A DNA stretch of 64,000 nucleotides from Annona cherimola (lineage: Eukaryota > Streptophyta > Magnoliopsida > Magnoliales > Annonaceae), in assembly GCA_030490835.1 (NCBI GenBank), contig CM059971.1, positions 25,413,817 through 25,477,816 of the forward strand, read 5' to 3'. The notes below the pieces were generated by a model. It saw nothing but the letters and a program-made list of their open reading frames with translations. It did no database searches and was not told the DNA's origin. Within the stretch, counting starts at the first letter, position 1, and each line of letters begins with the position of its first letter. The position numbers were made by a program, and so were the translations under genes. Positions 35,629-50,300 of this stretch are shown piece by piece.

Positions 35629-38600
35629 TCAGATTTTTTTGTAGGTGGGCCATCCTAATCCAGTAGATCCTTTGTTGCCAACGGCTTGCAATGGTTCTTT
35701 CAGACCCCTAGGGTTGTTCTTATCCCCAAGAGTCTCCCCCTGTAGGAAGTAAAGAAAATCTTAATTACTAGAGAACACATTATACATGGATCTAATTTCT
35801 ATCACCATAACATACTGGTACTTGGACGACAAGAAAGATAACAGAATATAACACTTTTTTTGCCACCCATACAGAATGAGTCTCTGGGTCATCTTTGTGG
35901 GACTAAGATCGATGGTCCAAAAGAAGTGAAATTTTGAGTTAAAAATGGCTATGAATGCTTTTTCATCAACAACCGAAACAACACCTAGCCTCATTTAAAA
36001 GGGATCAGCAAATGAAAGATTTTCAAAGTTCCAACAACATTCTAAAGAGGAGTGATCTTATCAGTCCGGGCTAAGCAAATGTTTCACTTAGCCCGCCTCG
36101 AAAAGGTCATTCATAACAACTCTTTTTTTGTTTTTTCTTCATACACTTATTTATCTACACGAAGCATTTGCTGAGAGGACTCATGAAAAATTCCACAATG
36201 AACAAGATGTTGAGAAGCATGCCATGGGCTGATGAAATTGCTGCTTCATTTCTATTGTTATTGTTTAAAAATCTCAAAAATATATATACACACACATCCA
36301 AAAATGGTAAAACTTGGTTTATATGTATTTTAAATACACTTAAATCAACAAGTGTATAAAGAAAAAAGCAAAAAAAAAAAAAATTGTTGTAAATGAGTTT
36401 TTTTAGGTAGGCTAAGTGGAAGATTTGCTTAGCCCTGCTTAGCCCGGACAAACAGGATTAGTCTTCCATTCTAAAAACGTCCATTTGTGCATTCAAGAGA
36501 CAGGACGGTGATACATGAATCGCATTCCCGCATAAATGCATTGCTGCATGCAAGATGGGATCAACAATAGAAATGAAGCAACAATTTCATCAGCCCATGG
36601 CATGATTCTCAGCATCTTGTTCATCATGGAATTTTTCAGGAGTCTTTCAGATCTTAAGATTTTCCTCCACATTTTAATCAAAAAAAAAAAAAAATTTCCT
36701 CCACATAACAAAAAACCTAAATAATGACAATTTAGCCATTGAAAATGGTTGAATTTCTAGTAGGAAAGTAAGAGGATGTAACAAAATAAGGAACAATTAC
36801 AAGCAACTCCTACAAAAATTTGATGAAAGATGATAATCATGACAATGATAATAGCAGTAGTAATAACTTAATAATCAACATATGTAATCAATTTCGTGAA
36901 GCACATTAATAGATTTCAGGAAAAAAAAAATTGCAGCCAAGAAAAAAATGGAAGTTTTTTTGCAATCGTCCCTGAATTTGGTTAAATATAACTAAGTCAA
37001 GATTAATGCTAAAAGACCACTCATTTTCAGCCATGGTATAACTAGGAATGACATTTTAAAGATGCAAGACTGTTAGGATGTAGCAAGGACCACAATTGTG
37101 TCAGTTCAGTAGTGCATGTCCTGTCTTAGTTGTGTCAGCCACTGGCTGACGTATCAGAGTATGATTGGTCCAGCCGTTGGCTGAATTTCTCTAAAATGTA
37201 TAAATAGGAGATTCATAGAAAAATGAAACTCAATTGGCAGTTCTCAAAAATCCTGTTACAGGAGCAGAGCTTCAGTGGTCACTCGAAGAACTACTGAATG
37301 GAGTTGGCCACAACCCGAAGAAGTGGTGCTGTAATGGAGCTGAATGCCGTGAGTTCAACTTGGTTCGAGGACCTTCAGAAATTCATCCATGTCAAGCAGT
37401 TTTTAGAAAGAAATTGCAAAGAACATTTTTCATTCAGTTTCCTCTGTACTCTAGAAAGAAAACTAGGACCAATTCTAATTGAGATGTGGGCTCAACGCAT
37501 GCCAGCAATTCCTCATTAAAATTTCAGGAGACAACAGCAGTGTTTATCCAATGCATACCTCTTTCCAGCCCATGCCTTCCAAAATCCGTCTAGCATAACT
37601 TCCAGCTCCAAATGACATGTCCATGGCCTCAACTGCAGCTGCTGCTGTATTGAAAGATTCCAAACTTGGAGGTCCCCCATCCTTATCCTCACCAGCTGAA
37701 ATCTTTTGACCAGGGCCTATTCCAAAGCCTCCATGCAGAATTCTCCTTTCAGCAGCCCTATCTCTATAGACATGTTCTCGCTGCTGGAAACAGCAAAGGA
37801 GATCAGATAAAAATTAAAATGTATTGGCGATCCTATTAAAAATAGAAATCAGGACGAATAGAAACCAAGTTCAAGATTCTTCATAGCCTATTTGAAACAC
37901 ACATGGATAACATCATTCTGAGAGCCATTGGATACAAGAAAAATTACACAAAGTGTGTGTTTGGTTGGGATAAAAAAATGTCAACCAAAATTCTTCAATC
38001 AAAAATTTTTCACTCTCCAAAACTATCCTATTTTTTTAATTATTTTTTCACATTTTCCTATATAAACTACCTTACTATTCAATCATTTTTATACAACTAC
38101 CTATAAAACTAACCTATCTATTTCAACCTCATTTTCTTTACACCTCATCATTACCCCTATCATATTACATCATTGTCTATCAATTTGACAAATTTTACCT
38201 CAAAAACTTTTCATCAAAAAGTTTTACCCCCAATCAAACACAAATAATATAAAATGTGACCAGAACAGTTCAAACTCTGGTTCTAAATTATGAACAGAGT
38301 TATTTGCACCTATTCTGTCACTTTTTACACAAATCGTGGTTAAGCCTATGACATGAAACTTATTGTAACATGCCTATAAATATTTAAAAATATTTACAGT
38401 TGTGCCTATGGCAAATACGAACCTCTCAATTTTTGTAGACTGATACTTTTGATAAATCCACGCAACTATTTTTAATCATTCCGAGAGCCGTTAGATACAA
38501 GAAAAATTACACAAAACAATATAAAATGTGACCAGAATGGTTCAAAACTATGATTCCAAATTATGAAAAGAGTTATTTGCACTTATATCTGTCACTTTTA

Positions 38601-41291
38601 ACACAAATAGTCGTTAAGCCTATGACATGAGACTAATTGTAACATGCCTACAAATATTTAAAAATATTTGCAGTTATGCCTGTGGCAAGTGTGAACCTCT
38701 CAGTTTTTGTAGACTGATACCTTTGATAAATCCAAGCAAATCATTATGATTGTTTGTGTTGGTGGGCCATAACCAATTTTAAAGCAATTTCACGAGTTTA
38801 TATTTACTAAAATTATGGCCTACAAAAACCAAAATGCTTTTACTTATCATAGGCGTAACTGCAAATATTTTTAAACATTCATGAGCACATTTGCATAAGT
38901 TTCACAGGATATGCATAACCACATTGCGTAAAAAAGCCACAGGTATGAGCACAAATATCCTAGCAGCACTATCCCTTTTTTTTTCCCCTGATCGTCACTA
39001 ACTCTTCTTTGGAGAAGCAGTCAACTATCAAAAATGCATTGGAAGCTGTATGCTTCTCTAACAGTGTTTGAAATTCGAAAGCAAACACGGGCTTATGTCA
39101 TATAACGTTATCCTGAAAAACTGACTCACATGCAAGTTGCAGAGACAAAAACCTTCCAGTACATATAGGATTCTTGCCGCAAAAGCAAAAGCTCATTTGC
39201 AATAATGAATTAAAAAATAGTAAGATATGAGGATTTAATAGTTCTTGTTCTCTTTCCATGTTTGGCTTTTCTCAGTAGGGGCACTTTGCCAAAAAATAGT
39301 AATAATAAATAATAATAAAATCTTTCTTTAACACAAAAGAGATAAAACACCAAAAGAACAATCCCATTTGATACATGCTGATTTGAAAATGGATGCATGG
39401 TTTCAGTTGCTTCCACATTGAAACCAAACACTCAATGAACAAAAAGGACAAACCTTTTCTTCTGCTGGAAAGTGTTCAACAAGTTTGGGGTGTGAAGTTT
39501 CATGTGGGTTTTCAGATCCATGTCTCATGTCAATCTCTTTGGGAGGAGCTTTACACATGTTAACCAACAAATCAGGGAAGCCCCAATCTTTTGTGGGGTT
39601 GGAAGAGTCATATGTTGATAGAGAGGCTATATATCTTGTGCTAGGGCTCTTCAGTTTGTAGACATGTCCTGCAAGAAGTCCTATAAGCATTAAGTACCTT
39701 TTTGAAATATCTCCAACAGAATCCTCTGGGAACAAACATGCGTCGTGGACTTTACTGCAATTTTACATAATCAGAAGATAAAATATAAAGACATTGTAAA
39801 TAGAATCCAAGCAAGATGGAAAAAAAATATGGGGTTGCTTTGGGAGTCTTATGTGACCATCAAGTTCCAATTAAATTAAAAGGAAAATTTTATAAAACAG
39901 TAATAAGTCAACCTACGCTTCATGGTGCAGAATGGTAGGCAATTAAAGTACAGCATGAAAATGAGAGTAATTGAAATAAGAATTTGAATGTGAATGGGTA
40001 ATAAAATAAGAAAAGATAAAATTACAAATAAAGTAATCCGAGATAACCTAAAAGTGAAATTAGTAGTCTAAAATAACTGAAAAGTAGAATAAGGTAGTTT
40101 GAAAGTGTTAAACAAAGGCCATACAAGGCACCAGTTAGGAGAACTAAATTTATTCAGATAGAAGGTTGAAAGATACCTAAAGGAAGATCCAAAAAAAAAA
40201 AAAAAAACCATTGATAGAAGTAATTAACAAAGATATGAAGACATTAGGGCACTGTTCTTGATCATTGAGAATGGTGCAACAGGATCCATGCAATGGACCC
40301 CAAACCTGTCGGAAACAACAAACGATGATGATGATAATGATGAGAAGTGTGTGTGTGTGTGCCCACTTCTATAAAACCCTCATTCTATGTAACCCCTCTC
40401 ATTTTTAAAATCTTAATGGTTAATGAAAAATTCACTTCATCCATTGTGTTTAACATCGTTTCTAGTGTTCTAGAAACCTTTTTATTTTTTTTTTATTTCA
40501 CTGTATATGAGTCCCATCAATAAAAATATACAATCGATGTAATAAAATGGTTCGACATTAAAATATCAACTTTAAAGTAGTTTTTTCGACATCTAAACCA
40601 TCTAAAATATCAATAATATGTGGATAAATGATTATAAAGTATTGTTACATTCTAATACATGTGTGAGTGGATCTAAACATTTTTCATAATTTACACATGA
40701 ATATACATATTTTTGAGCAAATGTGGCCCATGCACGTACTTGATTTATATGAAACTTGGTCTCCTAGCAAAACAAATAGTGTTAAATACAATGACTGGAT
40801 TGGATTTTCTATCAAGGATCAATATCTTGAAATTTGAGGAGGTTACATGGGACCGCTTCTATCTAACCTAGTTACATAGAAGTGAAGCCCTATGTGTGCG
40901 TGTGTGCGCGCGCGTGCGTGTAGGGCTTTTTCAGTGTAGCGCAACTGCACCAAAACAGCAGTGCGGTTGCTTAAAAAATGGGCCCAACGCATATTAAATG
41001 TAATGAAACTTTATACAATCATTTATCCATATATAAATCATACTTTGGATAGTTTAGATGTTGAAAAAAATCACTTTAAAGTTGTTATTTACATCAACCT
41101 ATTTTATTAAATTAAATTTGTACCATTTTCAGATGACGTCTATACACATATCCAATTGGTATGAAAATTGATATGGTAATAGAATACATTATTCTAAATA
41201 CAATGGGTGGAGTAGATTTTGATTTTATCATCATGTAGGGCCCATTTCAGCACCACTGCACCATAATGCAATGGCGCTACACTTGATAATT

Positions 41292-41348
<57 letters not shown>

Positions 41349-44300
41349 CTTCTGAGGAACTACATGAACCTGTACAAATTGTCAATCACAAGATAGGCAC
41401 ACGAAAGTTGCCAGATAATCAGAGGGAGGAGCTGAGCAGGCATCAAGAAAAAAACATCAAATTCTTTCATTGATAGCAACTCATTTGAAGATGAAAACCA
41501 CCACTTTCAAGCTGTCATAGTTGCACCCAAAACAGAAGACTTGCCCATGTCATGTCTTTAGAAGATAGCAATCAAGTACAGATTTTCCAAAAACATTCAA
41601 ATAGAAGCATGACAAAGCAGGAAATTTTCTTCCTCTAGTTGATGGCTGAGAACGCTCAAAACTACGTGTTTCCAGTATCAATAATATCAACAATTCACAG
41701 TACAAGTCATTTACGACACCTCTAGTGCATGACCAGCCTCATTTCTCTTTCGTTCATCATTTTTTACTCCCCTTACAGAAATTTCTTTCCCTGATTGTGA
41801 TAATCACAACTAATTAATAGCATTGAGGGGCATTTTGTAGGTTTCATACAATTTTGCCTTGATATTAAGATATACATGCATAGTTCAAAATTTTGCAAGG
41901 AACCTGTAAGTGATTTGGATTATCTGTAAACATCCTGATACCATCAACTTCAATTAAACAACTTCCAATATAGATGTTAAAAAGAAAAAATACATAGCTT
42001 CAAATAAAATATCTCTTCACTATTGAATCCCTCGACACCTCCCCACACCCACACTAAAGCAGGGTTCATGCAATTTCTAGCATCGACATAGATCACAATC
42101 ATTGACAGATTGCAGTGGAGTAAATCAGATTGGGGTGCTGCGGACTGATGAAGAGTGGTATGGTGCACGAGGTGGATTGATAATTACAAAGACACAACAA
42201 GTAACAGTACGCGGTATATTTGAGCTGAATCTGTCAAGGATGGTTAGAGATAAGGGGTGTGTTTGGCCAAAAGAAAAAATTGTCAAGCTAAAATTTTCAC
42301 TCTCCATACGTAGCTATCCTATTTTTTTAATCATTTTTTCACTTCTTCCTGTACGACTACCCTACTTTCTAATGATTTTACAAATTATCCATACAACTAA
42401 CCTATCTATTTTAACTTTATTCTCTTTACACTTCATCCTTACCCGTACCATATCACATCATTCTTTTCAAATTCAAAAACCTTTACACCAAAAACTTTTT
42501 ATCTAAAAATTTTATCACTTCTCAAACACACCCTAAGGAACATTTTTAACGCAAAAAAAAAAAAAAAAAAAAATTGGGTCAATTTTTTTTCTAATTCAAA
42601 AATTTTTACATCATTCTTCATCATTACCCCTACCATATCACATCATTCTTCTCAAATTCAAAAACTTTTCATCTAAAAGTTTTATCATTTCCCAAACACA
42701 GAGTCAATTTTTAACGCAAAAAAAAAAAAAAAAGTTGGGTACTATCAGATGGGAATAAGAGGAAGTTAATTATTATGTAAAATCCATTCAATGTCATTTT
42801 AATAAAACATCGCGGCTTGTGACAACGTTAGTGTATGTGCAAATAATCTCAAACATTGATATACTTCATTTTTCACTTTTTTTTTTCTTAAAGCTATCAC
42901 TCCTTCACTGATAAAGTTGATAGTAAAATCAATATAACAGCCGAGAAAGCAATACTATCTTCTTCTTTTTTCAATGCACCATACATAACATTAACAAACC
43001 AATAGGGGCATATAAAATGAGAAAATGGAAAAATAGATACAACAACTAAAAACGGAAACCAAAAATCTTATAGTGAAACATCAGTGTGAAACTGTAAATA
43101 TGCAAAAGTTCAGAGATGTCCAACAGTTTCCTTTCAGGTCAGAAAGAAATCAATACAAGTATAAAGACCTGATACATCTCGAACAAGATCAAGATGCACA
43201 TCCCGTATGGCAGCAGTTCTATGAAGACCACCACCAGTTGGCATGGAAGGATGAAGTTTAGCAGAACGTTTCATCAGTCTCCCAATCAACCTCGCCACCT
43301 TACGTTTCTTTTTCCCAACAGTTTGTGAAATTAATTTCCAATCCCATAGATCTATTACACGAAAACTAGGGAAACCTTCCTCCTCCGTTTGAACAACCTG
43401 GCCATATTGAGCTCGCCAGTTCTCTTCATCCCATAACACATCTGCATAGAAGTTTAATGTACAAAATCATGTATCTAAGATAAAATAAGTGCAGAAGTCC
43501 ATCAATGCAGCCAATAAAGAATTAAGCACAATATGAACAGCCCACATTAAATAAAGGGTCCAGATCTTACAGAACCAGTTCATGATGAAATGGAAATCCA
43601 ACCCACCATACTGTTTAACATTATCGATTGATCATGGAACCAAGAATTAATTCAATCAGAGTTTTGGGTGGGGTCATGCCTGCTTAAAAATATATAATCA
43701 TGAGCAAATTAAGAAAAAACACTTGGATAAATTATTGGATGCATTGGATGGTTAAAATAATTTATAAAATCATTCATGTACATAGGAAGAATGTTTTAGA
43801 TGGTTTAGATGTTGAATTAACAATTTTGAAATTGGAATATAAATATCTTTATTATGTTGATTTTACACTTTCACTGGATGGGCCCGTGCACATCTTTGGT
43901 TGGGATGAAACTTAGTTTTCTAATAATTAAAAATAATAATTCTAAATATAGAGAATAGGATCGAATTGGTATAATCATCAATGTGGGCCCCAAATGGAGA
44001 GGTGGAGCCAGTTCCATAGGACCATTAAATAAATTTTTATCAATCTTATTGCCTCACATTTATAATGCCAATATCACGAAACTTTAGTCTGATGATGCCA
44101 TCAATTTCTTAGGCAAACCAAGCAGATTACTGTTGCTTTTCTTTAGATCAACAAGTGATAAGATCCACCATCACTAACTTTAGCACATGGCATTTCCTCA
44201 CCAGTCATTTGCCCCCAAGGCAGGGTGTTCTAGATCCAGTAAAAAAATAACAGAAAAGTGAATAACTATCAGCCTTAGATAGTTAAACTATTTAAAATTT

Positions 44301-47300
44301 GGTTTGACAACCTTCATTGAAGTCTCTCCCACTTGACTCTGGTTTTTCTTGCTCATCATCAGGAATCCATTCGCCTTCTTCAAGTTCCTCAACCAAGTCA
44401 TTCTGATAACTAGAAATCTGAGAACATGACTCATCTAGTGGCTTGTCTTTTATATCTTTACTTGCTGATACTGCAAAGAAGTCATGCTCCATCAAATACA
44501 AATATGGGAATAAAAAATCTGACTAACACCAACTTAACATGCTGAGGTTTAATACCATTAGTTTCAAATGACGTCATTGTGTCATTAGAATTGGTTGCTG
44601 AATTTGAATAACCAGCCAAATAAAGATTAACAAGTGTCTCTTCCAACCTTAAGGAAAAAAGATCTTAGAATGTTAATGAATACATTTAATGAAAAGATGT
44701 TGAGAAAGAGAGAGTCGACAAAATAATAAAGATAGTGTTAGTAAAGCATGCACCATTCTGATGGAGGTGGGTTTTCTGTCATGTCATCCACATCATGTCC
44801 TATGGTACCTGCATAGATGTACATAAGATAAGTTATTCATTCATATGTTTGTATTTCCTTTGCTTTTTGCCTGTTTAGTAGGATTGTTCGACCTTTTTTC
44901 TTGATTTTTGATTAACGAAATTATTCATGCATACTTCTTCCTCTTCTATAATCCAGATTTAGCTATCATATTTAGAGAATAGACTGAAACATTAATTAAA
45001 TAGATGTTGTTAGCTGCTGTGTGGTCTGCCAGACCACAAGAGCCTTGGCCATCCAGAAGAAAGCAAATGATATCAACCATGGTTTGGCATGCTGTACATG
45101 CAGATAAGAACTAGAGAAAGTTGTTTTGGCCATCTATTCTTCTGCTTTAACACACAGCCAAGGATAATGGTTTGTTGTCATTCAGATATAACAATTAATC
45201 TCAACTATAGAAATGCTTAGATGTCTCTAAAGTGCCATTTTGGCAAATTTTTTGAGATGAGGATGAGCAGGGACATATTTGGCAACAAAACTTATGATTC
45301 ATAAGTCCACCTAGCTTCATGTTTTGCACATGCATAAACTAAAGACATGCCGTTGGTTCACTTTTGTTGCCCATAGTTTATCAGCAAGAGCAGAAATGGT
45401 CTCTGACAGACTTTGATGGTTTTTGATAGGCTTTGAAAATGAGGGCATTGTAGACAATATAAACTTAGACAATTTACCAGACAACCACATTATCAGTTAT
45501 CTACATATTCACTGGTATCCATGTCCTTCAACTGCATTTGGGTCTATCCCATTGTGAATACAAATATGCCGAGTATTGCATTACAAAATTTTGTTTTCTA
45601 CTTAAAACAGAAGAATCTGAGCAAAAATCCAAAAGCAAAAGTTACTGTTTGTTAAAAAGACGGAAAGTAACTTTAAGCAGTTCAGTCATGAGTGCTTGGA
45701 ATACATGTTACTAATAGCTAGCACAACAAGGGAAAAAAATATTGCAAGAAGCAGAAAAAAGGAACAATGATAGAGACCACTGCAAAATATATGAAGACAC
45801 AAAGAATAGTTGAAGAAATCCTTTAACTAAACAAAAACACTATATAAGGATTTATTCTAAGGAAGTGATACATGACTGATAAGAATGATCTGAGGAAATG
45901 GTTTAGTCTACACAGGAATGGCCTAACAGGATTCAACAAAAATGACCTAACCAAGAAAATGTTCAAGGATTGATAGTAATTTTTAGTAGGATTTGTCAAG
46001 GATGGTCCAATTACCAACTACAGAGATGGTAAAATTGATGAGAATATAATGGGATACATGCAACTGAAGCACTTAATTGGGAAATGGATTCAGATGGTCA
46101 CAGTGATGATTTTATTTTTCCTATTTTTAGTTATCATCCTTGCCATGAGCCAATTTGCAACTGCACATCTGAACTGGATGACAATGAACATGGGCCCAAA
46201 ATTCTTTGAGGTCTGAAACCTCCAAGAGATGAATCCAATGAATGGAGAACTTGTTTTTGGGGTTTTGTGTGTTTTTTTTTTCTTTTTGTTGTTTGGGGGG
46301 GGGGGGGGGGGGGGGGGGGGGGAAGGAGAGAAGAGATACAGAGCCGTCAGGCTGCAAGGGTCGCAATAATATTAAATTAAAGAAACTAATTGGTAGGGTC
46401 TTTCCGACTATACTATTGTTTTGTGGAACACTCATGGAATAAAAATCTATCAGTGTGTTTGTTTAAACCAAAAACTTTTCACTCTCTACAACTATCTTAT
46501 TTTTTTTTTAATCTTCTTCTACAACTACCGTACTTTTCAATTATTTCTACATAAGTATACAGACAACTAACCATCTATTTTAACTTTATTCTCTTTGCTT
46601 CTCATCATTAACCCTATCATATCATATCATTATCTCTCATTTCAAAAACTTTTATACCAAACATTTTTTATCCAAAGTGTTATTACTTCCCAAGCACACC
46701 CTATATTGGATAAGCCTAGCTGCCAGAAAATTACATGTTTGTATATCCCAAATTGCCATGCGTGGATATCTGTAATCACATCAGTAGAAGAATAAGCTTG
46801 ATTCTGGAAAAAAAGGTCCAAACATGAAGGATGATACAAAACTGTGATTTTTGTCATCTGCCTATGAAAGATTGAAAAACGAAGACCTATACTATTTATG
46901 CCTATGAAAGATAAAAAGTAAAGCATGAAAATCTTTTTCTGTGGAAGATTAGACAAAAGGAATATAAGTTCCATAGGATGAGATTCATGTGTTGTTTATA
47001 TCGCAAGATCAACAAAATGTGATGACAAAAAAGATGTCTGTATCATGAAGGAAGAGTGTGTTTAATCCTTTTTGAGAAGCATCTTAAATAGTGCTAGTTG
47101 CAGTATAAAGTGACATGGTCAGCTTTATAATATGTATTTTGGCTATATTGGAAAGTCTGGGACATGTTCTACAATGCCTTTGATTCTATTTGAGAGGATG
47201 GAAAATTATAATGACGTATCACAGTGGAAAATTATAATGACGTATCACAGTGTGAAGTCATCTAATGGACTCTATGGTACGACCCTTTGGTATGACCCTT

Positions 47301-50300
47301 TTTGTGTAGCCACTGATGTAGCAACAGCATATCTTTAATTGAAGTCACATAGTTGACTCCACAGTTTGAACCCATCTGAGAGGCCTGGAGACTAACAATT
47401 GCAACCTTATATGGTGGAATCCATGAGAACTTCTAGCCGATCTAAGCAGCCTGGAAACGATGTGCAACTCTAGTATAATATGTTTGGCGTGACCAGGTCC
47501 ACTATGGAGACCATTACTAGGTTACTGAGTTGACACAATCGGTGCTTCATTGAGTTGTTTGGGTTGTCGTAATATGGTTTGTTGCCTGTATCAGTTAATT
47601 CTAGTAAAAGACTTGGAATAAATAATAACTATCGTCATGAATATGTCAATTCACTCGTGAATGATAATAATGAGCAATGACGCTAATGTGGAGCAATGTC
47701 ATCAATATTATGGTTGCAGTTTGGCCATTGCATTGTGCTATGCCTATTTTTGTTCTGTCTTTGACGATTGAGAAACACAAGATGACATGATTCAAACAGT
47801 GTTGAGTTATTACAATTTGTGAAGGTATTATGCAACCTATTTACTGTAGTGTCATGACAACTCAATAGACATGGTAGAAAGAAGCTTAGGCCGGATCAAA
47901 AGTAACAATGATAGTAGATGAGAAGGATGATGACCCACATTAGTCTCAAGGCTTGCTTGGCCACACAGAATCAAAAAAAAAAAGTTCTGCGCTTATTTAC
48001 CTCACGTGCATTTCTGTTCGGATGGACTCTTAAAAAGTCCATTTTTTGTGGAGTTTTGTGCATAAAAGCTAGTGGAAAGCTTGGATCTGTAGCTTTTTAA
48101 ATACATGCTGTGAGTTATACTTTTTCTACTAAAATTCTGCAGCCTCAAATGTTTCAACCAACTTATTTTGTAGTTTTAGTAATTTTGTTTACCAAGCGAG
48201 TCTAGCAATTCACATGCTGCGGTGCGCACTGCATGGTTCGCTGACTCAGTGTTGCATACGTGTCATGTGGAGCTCACATGCACTATCAACATCCATGCAA
48301 TTGTGAGTTTTTATATTTTTTATGCCCGAATGAAAAATCAAAAATATTCCTAAATCAACACCAGTAAGTTCTATAAATATCCTAATTTTTAGCGCATTTG
48401 GACACATCGTCTTCCTAAAAATTTCAAGAAAATTTTTATAAAAATAGAAAATCCTCCTCTTTATTCTTTGCAACTATCTTGCAAATTCCTCACTCCAAGA
48501 TCTATTTGAAAATCACCTAAACCTTCGCATCTAACTTTTAATCTCTCACAAACATAAATAATGGAAATAACCTATTTTTTTATCTTTCATAGGCTAACAA
48601 CAAATATTGCAATTTTGCATCATTTCTTATGTCTATACCTTTTTCCATAATCAAGAATACTCTATCAAAAATGTAATTTACAATCATCACGAGTGCATTT
48701 CCAGATGTGTAAACATGTAATGTTTTGAGTAATCGGATCCATTAAATAAGATGTATATCTTTGTTCTATAATTGTTCCACAAAACAAAGATAGAAATCCC
48801 ATTAATCAAATGATGCTATAATTGTGGAACATAGAAATCCCATTAAATAAGATGTATATCTTTGTTCTATAATTGTTCCACAAAACAAACATAGAAATCC
48901 CATTAATCAAATGATGCTATAATTGTGGAACATAGAAATCCCATTTGATATTAATCAAATGATGTTCTTGTTCTTGTTCTTGTTCTTGTTCTTATTCTTC
49001 TTGTTCTTGTTCTTCTTGTTCTTGTTCTTGTTATTGTTATTGTTATTGTTATTGTTATTATTGTTGTTATTGTTATTGTTATTGTTATTGTTATTGTTAT
49101 TGTTGTTATTGTTATTATTGTTATTATTGTTGTTATTGTTATTATTATTCTTATTCTTATTCTTATTCTTATTACTATTACTATTACTATTACTATTACT
49201 ATTACTATTACTATTACTATTACTATTACTGTTACTATCACTACTACTACTATTATTATTATTATAGATTAAGGCATCTGATTGGTGAGATATTTATCTT
49301 GCTTTGTGAAGCACTCATGGAATAAAAATCTGTATTTTATATTTCATTTAATGAAATCTAACTGATTAAAAAAATATATTGTTTGTCCATCCTAGATCAC
49401 CATGTTTGTCGATCTTTAATTACATCTCTAAAATTACCATTTGATTACAAAAAAAATATAGGTATAAAAGATCATGCAAAACTGCGATCTTCGCTATCGA
49501 TTTATGAAACATCCGAAAAGAAATGATTTTATCATTTATGCCTATAAGAAATCAAAAACTAAATGTGAAAAATATTTCCTTGTGATGTAGTACAATCAAA
49601 TGATTTGATGATGCTTAGATGGCGATCTAACTGCTTTAAGATGTGTCTTATATCAAGGATACTACCTTGGAAGGCTTTGACAACCTCTAAACAAGTCTTA
49701 ACATAAAAAAATTTGCAAGATAGTTTCAAAGAACAAGAAAATGGAGATTCTCTATTTTTGCAGAATTTTTATCGAAATTTTTGTGGGAAGATGATGAGTT
49801 GATTACAGGAGGGAAGGGTAACAGTTTTCTGTCTCTAACAGCCTCTTCCACACATGAAGAACTAAGAATTTAGTGGCATGCGTGTGGTTTTAATGCACAA
49901 GAGAGATGATCAATGATGGCTATAGTGGACAACAATGGAGGTTTGCATTAGTGACGGTTTCAGAGAAGGGGAGCCAGCAGCACTAATGGGTTTTCTCAGT
50001 AACAATGTTGAAGATGCTTGCAGTGATCAGCAAGCGGCAGCATTAATTGACGAACAGACAGTCCCCCACTTGGTGATTGCTGCAAGTGGCACCAATGGTT
50101 GCTTGTTGGGAAAGAATAAAGACAGCAAAATGGGTTAGTAAATGAAGAAAATGATGGTATGGATGTTTACTGTTGGTGGTCAGTTTTGGCATGATGGTGA
50201 GAAGATGAGGGGGATCAATTCCGGCATGGCAACAAAGAAAAGATAAGATTGGCACACCATCTACAAGCAAGGAGTGATAGGAGAGGATGATAGTGTCGTA

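Noticed and set aside
39669..39764. Upstream extension of exon 8 to an acceptor near 39754 (VHDACLFPEDS..)
   Set aside because: That acceptor gives a phase mismatch, and the shorter exon from TTGCAG at 39669 joins exon 7 in frame to give a smooth VSGHVYKLKSPS reading.
43073..43261. 62-codon plus-strand frame
   Set aside because: Antisense shadow of exon 7 of the OCRE/G-patch gene.
48923..49267. Poly-Leu frame (plus) and Ile/Val/Thr/Arg frame (minus)
   Set aside because: Direct translation of the compound microsatellite.
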